Shown here in pieces: positions 17,624 to 27,858 of a stretch of 64,000 nucleotides of DNA (position 1 is the stretch's first letter; each line of letters opens with the position of its first letter). Location of the stretch: positions 1 to 64,000 of the forward strand of contig DWVR01000025.1 of assembly GCA_019120125.1 (NCBI GenBank). Reading direction: 5' to 3'. The DNA comes from Candidatus Phocaeicola excrementigallinarum (GTDB taxonomy: Bacteria > Bacteroidota > Bacteroidia > Bacteroidales > Bacteroidaceae). A program made the position numbers and the translations under genes. Under the pieces are notes generated by a model, which was not told the origin of the DNA, searched no databases, and saw only the letters and a list, made by a program, of their open reading frames with translations.

Positions 17624-18346
17624 TCAGATCTTGCGTATCACATATTCCGCCAGATAACATCCGAATACGGCAGGCATATAACTTACCGTTCCCGCCGTAG
17701 ACTTCTTATTGGCTTCTCCCTCCACCAGAAGCACGGCATCCGCATCGGCCTGCTCGGTGCTGAACACTACCGGCAGTTTCCGTTTCATACCCATCTTCTG
17801 CAACCGTTTTCTCACCGCCTTGCTCAATCCGCAATGATACGTTTCCCACAGATCGGCAAAACGGATCTGGGTAATATCCTTCTTCGCCCCCGCTCCCATA
17901 CTGCTCACAATCCTTATCCCTCTCCGCAAGGCATGATAGATAAGATAACATTTCGGAGCGACCGTATCGATGGCATCGACTATAAAATCAAATCTTGCAC
18001 CATCAAGCAGTTCCGGAATGGCCTCATCTTTCAGATAGACCGGAAGCACCTTCAAATCGAGTTCCGGATTTATATCCATAAAACGTTCAGCCAACACTTC
18101 CGCTTTCGGACGACCTATCACAGAGTGAGTCGCCGGCAGCTGACGGTTGATATTAGTCGGCTGCACCACGTCCGCGTCAACAATTGTCATTTTTCCGACT
18201 CCGGCCCGACAAATCATCTCCGCCGCATACGCGCCTACACCGCCCAGCCCGACCACAAGCACATGGGCATTTCTCAAGCGTTCCATTTTTTCCTTACCCA
18301 ACAGCAGTTCCGTACGCTGCCGCCATTCATTGTCATTCACACTCAT
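17624..18346 (-). CDS. tcdA: tRNA threonylcarbamoyladenosine dehydratase (TcdA/CsdL)
   Basis: 240-residue E1-like (ThiF/MoeB) enzyme that uses ATP to cyclise t6A37 in tRNA to ct6A. The nucleotide-binding GLGGVGAYAAE lies near 35-45, followed by DADVVQPTNINRQ, a hallmark of this group. The frame is open to 18376, but the ATG at 18346 gives the usual N-terminus (MSVNDNEW) and a 4-base ATGA overlap with the upstream gene. Confidence 0.9.
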   Translation of the reverse strand: MSVNDNEWRQRTELLLGKEKMERLRNAHVLVVGLGGVGAYAAEMICRAGVGKMTIVDADVVQPTNINRQLPATHSVIGRPKAEVLAERFMDINPELDLKVLPVYLKDEAIPELLDGARFDFIVDAIDTVAPKCYLIYHALRRGIRIVSSMGAGAKKDITQIRFADLWETYHCGLSKAVRKRLQKMGMKRKLPVVFSTEQADADAVLLVEGEANKKSTAGTVSYMPAVFGCYLAEYVIRKI

Positions 18347-20487
18347 GAATCTTTTTTGAACCATTTGTAGAACCAATTGCCCACCTTATCATAATACTGG
18401 GTTTCCGCCCAACCGCGTGGATCGGCAAACGACAACGCCTCGTTCGGATCTCCCTTCTGGTCGGGATAGAGCAACATGATACTGTTATTGTTGAAATATC
18501 GTGAAATCTGCACAGGCAGACGCTCAAACGAAGAATCGTAAGAGATAGAGCCTCTCCGGGCACTGACAATTACCAGCAAATGGTCATAATTCACCTGTCC
18601 GGTAATAATCAACAGATCATCCCAATTGTCAAGTTCCTGAAACTCCGTCATCACGTCCTTATGTCTCTTCTGGATATATCCTTTGATATAGCCCAATGTC
18701 TGCGAATGCGCGAAAAAATGCAGACGGCATCCCAGCTGGGAACTCATGCGGCACAACTGGGTGATCCATTTCACGAAACCATGCTCAAACTCCGCTTTCG
18801 GAGGAACCGCCACGATGATGCGCCGCAACGTGTTGACCGGCATCAGAAACCGTGCGATCATCACCTGTCGGTACGTACTTTTCAGCAAGTCCTCCGTCAG
18901 GTTGCCGAAGAAAGAGTCCACAATACTCACTTTATGGTGCAGACCTATAATAATGGTAGTAGCCTCCACCTCCTTGGCGGTATGCAGGATACCCGTCGCG
19001 ATATTCAGGTCAAACCGGCTGAGAGTTTTCAACGAGATATTGGCCGACGCGGCAATCTGCCCCGCACGCTCCAGATTCCTCTTCCCCTTCATTTCCAGTC
19101 TGACCGAATCATTGTTGTCGTTAATCACGTTCAGCGCATAAAGATTGTCGGCATGTTTCTCGTTCCTTACCACCAGAGCAAGTTGCATCAGACACTCCAG
19201 CGTGTCGGGATTGGCCACAGGAATCAGGAACCGCTCCTTCTCATATTCCTTTTCCTCATCCACCTCCACATCATCCATCACGATACGCTTGGCCGCATGT
19301 TCCGTCATGAACGAACTCACCACACAAGTCACCAGTATCAACAGGATGGTTCCGTTGAGCACATCCTCATTCAGCAGCCTCTCGCCGTTCGGCTGAATGA
19401 TTCCATACCCCACCAGCACTGCGGCCAGCGTGGCGGCAGCCTGCGCATTGCTCAATCCGAACATCAGTTCCCTTTCCACCGGCCTCATCCGGTAAATCTT
19501 CTGAGTAAGCCATGAAGCGATCCATTTGCCCGACAAAGCGACCACAATCATCACCGAAGCCACTTTTATCGAATCAATATGGCCGAACAGTACATTCACG
19601 TTGATCAGCATACCGACACCTATCAGGAAATAGGGAATGAACAGGGCATTACCCACAAACTCCAGATGACTCATAAGCGGAGACACATGAGGGATAAGAC
19701 GGTTCAGCACCAGTCCTACGAGAAACGCACCGAGAATGCCTTCCATACCAATCAGCTCCATCAACGCCGCGCCAAGAAACATCATGGCCAGCACAAAGAT
19801 GTACTGCACCACCTGGTCGCTGTAACGCCGGAAAAACCAGCGCCCTATCTTCGGGAAAGTCACCATGATCAGCGCGCTGAGCACCACCACCTTCAGAATC
19901 ATCCATACCACAAACATGTCGGAAGTCTCTCCCTTATACATGCCGGCAATCACCGCCAGCACCAGCAAGGTAAGTGTATCAGTCACCGCAGTTCCTCCCA
20001 CCGCTATTCCTACCGCACGCTGACGGTTGATACCATAACGGATTACGATGGGATAGGCTATCAAGGTATGTGAGGCATACATGCTGGCCAGCAGCACGGA
20101 GGTGACAAGCGTATAGTCAAGCAGATGCAGGTTTGTCCAGATTCCGATGCCCAACGGGATAATAAACGCCAGCAACCCCAGCACGATAGCCTTCGTGCGG
20201 ATGCTCTTGAAATCTTCCATGTTCATTTCAAGCCCCGCCAGAAACATGATATAATACAACCCCACCTTGCCGAACAGCTCGAAACTGCTGTCACGTACCA
20301 GAATATTGAAGCCATGCTCCCCCACCACGATACCCGCCAGAATCATTCCGATAATGTGCGGAATACGCAGACGCTCCAGCAGAATCGGCGCGAACAAGAT
20401 GATGACCAACACCAAAAAGAATATCCAGGTCGGGTCAGTCACGGGAAGATTTATGTCGAAATCAACTAAATCAAGCAATTCTTTCAT
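18343..20487 (-). CDS. CPA2-family cation:proton antiporter with Usp-like tail
   Basis: 714 residues. Residues about 20-400 hold some 12 membrane segments of a Na+/H+ exchanger domain; the soluble C-terminal 300 residues contain universal-stress-protein-like folds that may sense nucleotides. It probably exchanges Na+ or K+ for protons at the inner membrane. The frame opens at 20556, but a -7 box at 20523-20530 lies inside that extension and the protein from 20487 (MKELLDLVDFDI) leads directly into the first membrane segment, so I use 20487. First gene of the operon with tcdA, lolD and cvfB. Confidence 0.86.
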   Translation of the reverse strand: MKELLDLVDFDINLPVTDPTWIFFLVLVIILFAPILLERLRIPHIIGMILAGIVVGEHGFNILVRDSSFELFGKVGLYYIMFLAGLEMNMEDFKSIRTKAIVLGLLAFIIPLGIGIWTNLHLLDYTLVTSVLLASMYASHTLIAYPIVIRYGINRQRAVGIAVGGTAVTDTLTLLVLAVIAGMYKGETSDMFVVWMILKVVVLSALIMVTFPKIGRWFFRRYSDQVVQYIFVLAMMFLGAALMELIGMEGILGAFLVGLVLNRLIPHVSPLMSHLEFVGNALFIPYFLIGVGMLINVNVLFGHIDSIKVASVMIVVALSGKWIASWLTQKIYRMRPVERELMFGLSNAQAAATLAAVLVGYGIIQPNGERLLNEDVLNGTILLILVTCVVSSFMTEHAAKRIVMDDVEVDEEKEYEKERFLIPVANPDTLECLMQLALVVRNEKHADNLYALNVINDNNDSVRLEMKGKRNLERAGQIAASANISLKTLSRFDLNIATGILHTAKEVEATTIIIGLHHKVSIVDSFFGNLTEDLLKSTYRQVMIARFLMPVNTLRRIIVAVPPKAEFEHGFVKWITQLCRMSSQLGCRLHFFAHSQTLGYIKGYIQKRHKDVMTEFQELDNWDDLLIITGQVNYDHLLVIVSARRGSISYDSSFERLPVQISRYFNNNSIMLLYPDQKGDPNEALSFADPRGWAETQYYDKVGNWFYKWFKKDS

Positions 20488-20522
20488 AAGACACGGAGGG
20501 GCTATATCTTTTCTTTCGGGCA

Positions 20523-20530
20523 CAAAAATA
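20523..20530 (-). promoter_or_regulatory. -7 box of the antiporter operon
   Basis: The minus strand reads TATTTTTG, 36 bases upstream of the ATG at 20487. It decides against the longer frame beginning at 20556. Confidence 0.5.
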
Positions 20531-20782
20531 CGAAAAAAGTTCCGCATTTTCTCCACCGTATTTCAAAATGTTTTAATTTTGCAGATTAATGAAAGCTGAC
20601 ACTTTTTGCCACACTCTTTCCGGAAGAGAAAACAGAAAGACAAAGAAACGCCGCATTCCGGAACTTTATGAAATCCGAAAGTCACATTTCACACAATTGT
20701 CTCATGAAACGTTCCGGAAAAGGGGAAAAGAGTGACAGACCAAACTTGCGGAAATATTAACAACAAATAAATTTACAGAAAG

Positions 20783-21790
20783 ATGAAAGTAGCAATTGTA
20801 GGCGCGAGCGGTGCCGTAGGACAGGAGTTCCTGCGTGTACTCGATGAAAGGAATTTCCCGATTAATGAATTGTTGTTGTTCGGCTCCACACGCAGTGCGG
20901 GACGGAAATATACATTCAGAGGAAAAGAAATCGAAGTGAAGCTTCTGCAGCACAACGATGACTTCAAAGGTGTGGACATTGCATTCGCTTCAGCCGGAGC
21001 AGGTACATCCAGAGAATTTGCCGACACAATCACGAAACACGGCGCCGTGATGATCGACAATTCCAGCGCGTTCCGCATGGAAGAGGACATTCCGCTGGTA
21101 GTACCCGAAGTGAATCCGGACGATGCGCTGAACCGTCCGCGGAACATTATCGCCAACCCGAACTGTACGACCATCCAGATGGTGGTGGCCCTGAAAGCCA
21201 TCGAGAATCTGACCCACATCAAGCGTGTGCATGTGTCCACCTATCAGGCAGCCAGCGGCGCGGGTGCGGCAGCCATGGACGAGCTTTACGAGCAATATCG
21301 CCAGGTGTTGGCCGGCGAGCCTGTCACCGTGGAGAAATTTGCCTATCAGCTTGCCTTCAACCTGATTCCGCAGATTGACGTATTCACCGACAACGGATAT
21401 ACAAAAGAGGAAATGAAGATGTATAACGAGACGCGCAAGATCATGCATTCTGACGTAAAAGTCAGCGCAACCTGTGTGCGTGTGCCAGCCCTCCGCTCTC
21501 ATTCGGAAAGTATCTGGGTGGAGACGGAACGTCCCGTATCGGTGGAAGAGGCACGCGAAGCCTTCGCCCACGGTGACGGTCTTGTACTGATGGACAACCC
21601 GGAAAAGAAAGAATACCCGATGCCGCTGTTCCTTGCCGGAAAGGATCCTGTCTACGTAGGACGTATCCGCAAGGATATGGCCAACGAGAACGGACTGACT
21701 TTCTGGATTGTGGGCGACCAGATCAAGAAGGGTGCCGCACTGAATGCCGTACAGATAGCGGAATACCTGATCAAAGTGAAAAACATCTGA
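20783..21790 (+). CDS. asd: Aspartate-semialdehyde dehydrogenase
   Basis: 335-residue cytoplasmic enzyme reducing beta-aspartyl phosphate to aspartate semialdehyde with NADPH, feeding lysine/diaminopimelate, threonine and methionine synthesis. The NADP-binding GASGAVGQ is at 7-14, the catalytic Cys sits in NPNCTTIQ near 130, and GAGAAAMDE follows. Length is typical. Monocistronic, ending in a bidirectional terminator. Confidence 0.95.
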   Translation: MKVAIVGASGAVGQEFLRVLDERNFPINELLLFGSTRSAGRKYTFRGKEIEVKLLQHNDDFKGVDIAFASAGAGTSREFADTITKHGAVMIDNSSAFRMEEDIPLVVPEVNPDDALNRPRNIIANPNCTTIQMVVALKAIENLTHIKRVHVSTYQAASGAGAAAMDELYEQYRQVLAGEPVTVEKFAYQLAFNLIPQIDVFTDNGYTKEEMKMYNETRKIMHSDVKVSATCVRVPALRSHSESIWVETERPVSVEEAREAFAHGDGLVLMDNPEKKEYPMPLFLAGKDPVYVGRIRKDMANENGLTFWIVGDQIKKGAALNAVQIAEYLIKVKNI

Positions 21791-21839
21791 CCGGAAGTGT
21801 GAAAGAACAAGACAAACGGACCGGCCGGTTGTCTGAAAA

Positions 21840-21895
21840 AACTGTAGTGTATCAAATAAGTCAACACAAATTATTTAGTACACTACAGTTTTTTT
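21840..21895. terminator. Bidirectional terminator between asd and phosphoesterase gene
   Basis: Perfect 12-bp arms AACTGTAGTGTA (21840-21851) and TACACTACAGTT (21879-21890), with an inner AAATAA/TTATTT stem. It is flanked by A and T runs on both sides, so it can act on both converging transcripts. Confidence 0.85.
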
Positions 21896-21923
21896 ATTGC
21901 CTGCTTCTTTGCAAGTCTAAAAA

Positions 21924-22898
21924 TCACATCGGATAACTGACTTCATTGATGACTTTGCCACCTTTCAGACGGATCCATGTACGGAAACCGCGTTCGCCTT
22001 CCCTCAGTTCGATGACACGGGCACCGTTTCCTCCAGGAATGTCATTATACACCGTGTTTCCACCCGTGTAGCGGCCATAACCCAGCATGATGCCATACCA
22101 GTTCACCACATAATCGTTCACATGGTCATGCCCCACGAAAGTGGCCATCACATCTCCGGCCTCCAACATCGCCGTAAACAGCCCCGTATTCAATGCCGGC
22201 GCACACGCCCTCTCTTTCCGTGTACCTATCAGCAGCGCATTCTCGTCCTGAGCGGCCTGATTATATTCAGGAACGGGGATATGAAAGAATGCCAACGCGG
22301 GCAAGGGAACCCCACCGTTCCGCGTCGTGAAACCCACACTCTCCTTCCGGTACCATTCTATCTGGTCGGGTTTGATCCAGTCATATCCTTTCACTTCTTT
22401 CCGGCCCGAATACGCATGACTGTCGAACACATAGATGACGGCCGCATCTTTCGTGCCGTCAGAAGAACGGACCGGAAGAATGAAATTCGTCACCCCCGAA
22501 ATACCGTCCACGGTTCCGGTCATATTGCCCGGCTTGCCCTTGAGATATTCACTCAACTGTCCGCGGGTCATATCCTGCTCGTCATCATGATTTCCCCAAG
22601 TTACGGCAAAGGGAATGCCGCGTGAAACAGCCGGCTCAAGGGCCCGGTCAAGGGCCTCCGAAGCCGGTTTGGCATACACCAGGTCGCCCGTATACATCAC
22701 AAAATCCGGCTTCTCGGCATCCAGCACCTCGTTCATGCGTTCTGCCGCTTCCTCACTGGCCGGATTCCCCGGTTTCCAATGCACATCGGTAAACTGTACA
22801 ATCTTGATCTTTCCGTCCGCGCCGAACTTCAGTTCCTGTGCGCGCATCCCCATGCCCCCTACAAGAAGGAGAGCCACCACGCAAAACAATTTTCTCAT
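21924..22898 (-). CDS. Secreted calcineurin-like metallophosphoesterase
   Basis: 324 residues with a signal peptide (about 1-20). Metal-binding motifs in order: DVHW near 38, GDLVY near 76, GNHDDE near 107, and GHDHVND near 255. This is the two-metal phosphoesterase fold, and the sequence is close to secreted phosphohydrolases of Bacteroides. The substrate (phosphomonoester, nucleotide or phospholipid) is unknown. Monocistronic. Confidence 0.88.
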   Translation of the reverse strand: MRKLFCVVALLLVGGMGMRAQELKFGADGKIKIVQFTDVHWKPGNPASEEAAERMNEVLDAEKPDFVMYTGDLVYAKPASEALDRALEPAVSRGIPFAVTWGNHDDEQDMTRGQLSEYLKGKPGNMTGTVDGISGVTNFILPVRSSDGTKDAAVIYVFDSHAYSGRKEVKGYDWIKPDQIEWYRKESVGFTTRNGGVPLPALAFFHIPVPEYNQAAQDENALLIGTRKERACAPALNTGLFTAMLEAGDVMATFVGHDHVNDYVVNWYGIMLGYGRYTGGNTVYNDIPGGNGARVIELREGERGFRTWIRLKGGKVINEVSYPM

Positions 22899-23194
22899 AT
22901 ATTTTTCAGTGTTAAAGTATTATAGCCGTAAAGCATTAAAGCGCATGGCACCGGCAACCCCTTTATAGAATCCACGCTTTCCCACCGTATCGTTTTATCC
23001 ATGCACCTGCTGCTTATCATAATAAGGCAGACAAAGCCGCTCCACGCGACAAAGGTAATCCGAAAAGATTACATCCCTGTCACAATCATGCGACAAAATA
23101 TGATGCCAATCCAAAAAATTCGTATATTTGCTCTCGAAGGCTTTCTTGTCCGAACATTATATAAATCTGAATATCATCAAAAAAACACAGAATT
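22899..23194. other. Non-coding region upstream of mutA
   Basis: Holds the start region of the phosphoesterase gene (minus) and the mutA promoter (plus). I looked for a cobalamin riboswitch, which would suit a B12 enzyme, and saw no B12-box-like core. Confidence 0.5.
23123..23130 (+). promoter_or_regulatory. -7 box of mutA
   Basis: TATATTTG matches the consensus exactly, 64 bases before the ATG. A TTTG at -33 is not evident. Confidence 0.5.
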
Positions 23195-25069
23195 ATGGCA
23201 GATAGTAAAGAAAAACTTTTTTCGGATTTTCCGCCCGTGTCCACACAGGAATGGATGGACAAGATCATGGTAGACCTGAAAGGGGCCGACTATGAGAAAA
23301 AACTGGTGTGGAGAACCAACGAAGGCTTTAAGGTGAAACCTTTCTACCGGCAGGAAGACCTGGAAGGACTCAACACCACCGAAGGACTTCCGGGCGAGTT
23401 TCCCTACATCCGGGGAAACAAGAAAAATGACAACACGTGGTATATCCGTCAGGACATCCGGGTGGACGATGCGAAAGAGGCCAATGCCAAAGCGCTCGAC
23501 ATTCTGAACAAGGGCGTGGACTCGCTGGGCTTCTCCGTGAAAAAAACGGACCTCAGCGAAGAGTTTGTCCGCACTCTGCTCGACGGAATCTGCTGCGACT
23601 GCATCGAGCTGAACTTCTCCACCTGCCAGCGCCACACGCTGATGCTGGCAAAGCTCCTGACCGGATATTTCAAGGAAAAAGGATACGACCCTGAACGGAT
23701 TCACGGCTCGCTCAACTTCGACCCTATCAGCAAAATGCTGCAGAAAAGAAAGGATGTGAGCGGAGTCATCGCATTCGGGAAAGACCTCATCGACACATTG
23801 AAGGACTATCCCCACTTCCGCTGCATGGCAGTCAACTCGCTGATGCTGAACAATTCGGGAGCCTATATCTATCAGGAACTGGGCTATGCGCTGGCATGGG
23901 GCAATGAATACCTGCGCCAGATGACCGAAGCGGGAGTTCCGGCAGAGCTGGCCGCAAGAAAAATCAAGTTCAATTTCGGAATCAGCTCCAACTATTTCAT
24001 GGAAATAGCCAAGTTCCGTGCCGCACGTATGCTTTGGGCGGACATTGCGGCACAATACCAGCCTGAACATCAGGACGCGTGCATGATGAACACCCATGCG
24101 GAAACGTCCTCATTCAACCTGACACTATTCGACTCATACGTCAACCTGCTCCGCACACAGACCGAGACCATGAGCGCGGCCATCGCCGGAGTGGACTCCA
24201 TCACGGTAACTCCTTTCGACAAAGTATATGAAACGCCGAATGACTTCTCCGAACGTCTGGCACGCAACCAGCAGCTCCTGCTGAAAGAAGAGTCGCACTT
24301 CAACCGCATTGTGGACGCGGCGGCGGGTTCCTATTACATCGAGAACCTGACGGCATCCATCGCCAAAGAGGCATGGAAGCTCTTCCTGCAGGTGGAAGAC
24401 GAAGGCGGTATGCTGGAAGCGGTAAAGGCAGGCACCGTGCAGGAAGCGGTGAACGCCAGCAACAAGGCCCGTCATGAAGCGGTATCCCGACGGAAAGAAA
24501 TCCTGCTGGGCACCAACCAATATCCGAACTTCAACGAGTTGGCAGGAGAAAAGGCACCGCTGGCCCAGACATGCGGCTGCGGAGGAGGAAAAGACCATCA
24601 GCATACACACGAATGCGAGAAACCCTTCCCGACCCTCCACACGGACCGTGCCGCCAGCGAGTTCGAGTCACTCCGTCTGGAAACGGAGCATTCGGGCAAG
24701 CGTCCGAAAGCGTTCATGCTGACCATCGGCAACCTGGCCATGCGTCAGGCACGTGCCCAGTTCTCGTGCAACTTCCTGGCCTGCGCGGGCTATGAGGTAA
24801 TCGACAACCTGGGATTCCCGTCGGTGGAAGAAGGAGTGGAAGCAGCAATCAAGGCAAAGGCCGACATTGTGGTGCTCTGCTCCAGCGACGACGAGTATGC
24901 GGAATATGCCGTTCCGGCCTTCAAGGCTCTCGGCGGACATGCGATGTTCATCGTGGCCGGTGCTCCGGCATGCATGGAAGAGCTGAAAGCCGCCGGCATC
25001 GAGCACTTCATCCACGTGCGCTGCAACGTCCTGGAAACCCTGCGTGAGTTCAACAAACAATTACTGTAA
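23195..25069 (+). CDS. mutA: Methylmalonyl-CoA mutase small (beta) subunit
   Basis: 624 residues. Pairs with MutB to interconvert succinyl-CoA and (R)-methylmalonyl-CoA. The N-terminal TIM-barrel-like domain is followed by a C-terminal domain that resembles the B12-binding fold but lacks the DxHxxG motif (the matching stretch reads RQARAQF), as expected for the non-catalytic subunit. The linker holds an unusual Cys/His cluster: C460, C462, H468, H470, H472 and C474. In Bacteroides mutA and mutB normally adjoin; here a GxxExxY gene separates them. Confidence 0.93.
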   Translation: MADSKEKLFSDFPPVSTQEWMDKIMVDLKGADYEKKLVWRTNEGFKVKPFYRQEDLEGLNTTEGLPGEFPYIRGNKKNDNTWYIRQDIRVDDAKEANAKALDILNKGVDSLGFSVKKTDLSEEFVRTLLDGICCDCIELNFSTCQRHTLMLAKLLTGYFKEKGYDPERIHGSLNFDPISKMLQKRKDVSGVIAFGKDLIDTLKDYPHFRCMAVNSLMLNNSGAYIYQELGYALAWGNEYLRQMTEAGVPAELAARKIKFNFGISSNYFMEIAKFRAARMLWADIAAQYQPEHQDACMMNTHAETSSFNLTLFDSYVNLLRTQTETMSAAIAGVDSITVTPFDKVYETPNDFSERLARNQQLLLKEESHFNRIVDAAAGSYYIENLTASIAKEAWKLFLQVEDEGGMLEAVKAGTVQEAVNASNKARHEAVSRRKEILLGTNQYPNFNELAGEKAPLAQTCGCGGGKDHQHTHECEKPFPTLHTDRAASEFESLRLETEHSGKRPKAFMLTIGNLAMRQARAQFSCNFLACAGYEVIDNLGFPSVEEGVEAAIKAKADIVVLCSSDDEYAEYAVPAFKALGGHAMFIVAGAPACMEELKAAGIEHFIHVRCNVLETLREFNKQLL

Positions 25070-25078
25070 CATTCAATT

Positions 25079-25583
25079 GAACGCAGAGACACAGAGGCAC
25101 AGAGCTTTTCTTTTTTGAGTTTTAAAAGAGACATGGAGAACAAATACAACATTTACAACACGATAAGCCGGGAAATTATCGGAGCGGCAATAGAAGTACA
25201 CAAAGAGTTAGGCCCCGGATTGCTGGAATGCGTGTATGAAACATGTCTCATCAGAGAACTTCAAAGAAAAGGCCTGGAAGTGAAAAGCCAAGTACCTGTC
25301 CCTTTATTCTACAAGGGAGAAAAACTTGACAAAGAGTTCCGGCTAGACCTTTTGGTAGAGGACAAAGTGGTCGTTGAACTGAAAGCGATAGACGAAATCA
25401 AGGATATACACGAAGTGCAACTGGTCACTTATCTGAAACTGACCGGAAAGAAATTAGGATTACTGATTAATTTCAATGTTCCGGTCTTGAGCAAAGGTAT
25501 CCGACGAAGAATAAACGGACTTTAATCTTTCTCTGCAGACTCGGCCACTAAAAAATCCTCTGCGATTTAGCGTCTCTGCGTTC
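25079..25583. mobile_element. Inverted-repeat-bracketed insertion between mutA and mutB
   Basis: GAACGCAGAGAC (25079-25090) and GTCTCTGCGTTC (25572-25583) are perfect 12-bp inverted repeats, and the homology extends inward (ACAGAGG against CCTCTGCG) with a small gap. They enclose the GxxExxY gene and little else. No transposase is present. Related arms occur as simple hairpins near 27763 and 29987. I infer a small non-autonomous insertion; the boundaries are approximate. Confidence 0.55.
25133..25525 (+). CDS. GxxExxY-family protein
   Basis: 130 residues. The family motif G-x-x-E-x-x-Y is seen in GLLECVY. Further on, D in RLDLLVED and the E-x-K of VELKA form a PD-(D/E)xK-like nuclease signature, and the fold is predicted to be nuclease-like. 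No function is established for the family. I start at the ATG at 25133 (MENKYNIYN) rather than 25115, since the first residues are dispensable. It sits between inverted repeats inside the mutA-mutB pair and is on the same strand, so it may be read through. Confidence 0.8.
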   Translation: MENKYNIYNTISREIIGAAIEVHKELGPGLLECVYETCLIRELQRKGLEVKSQVPVPLFYKGEKLDKEFRLDLLVEDKVVVELKAIDEIKDIHEVQLVTYLKLTGKKLGLLINFNVPVLSKGIRRRINGL

Positions 25584-25598
25584 AAAAAAAATAAGACT

Positions 25599-27752
<2,154 letters not shown>

Positions 27753-27762
27753 TATTCCCCAC

Positions 27763-27830
27763 ACAAAGGCACGAGGACACAAAGAAAAGCGGCAGCGAAG
27801 CTCCTGTGTCTTTGTGCCTTTTTGTTTTTG
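27763..27830 (+). terminator. Stem-loop repeat after mutB
   Basis: ACAAAGGCACGAGGACACAA (from 27763) pairs imperfectly with TGTGTCTTTGTGCCTTTTTG (27805-27824), followed by T-rich sequence. It is probably a terminator for mutB and belongs to the ACAAAGGCAC repeat family also found at 29987. Confidence 0.65.
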
Positions 27831-27858
27831 CCTGATTTTTATCCCAATCCACATGTTT

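Noticed and set aside
18580-19515. 311-codon open frame on the plus strand
   Set aside because: Antisense shadow of the cation:proton antiporter gene.
22899-23194. Cobalamin riboswitch before mutA
   Set aside because: I looked for the conserved B12-box core and flanking stems and did not find them.
24700-25069. B12-binding site in MutA
   Set aside because: The fold is there, but the DxHxxG motif is replaced by residues that cannot ligate cobalt, as is normal for the small subunit.
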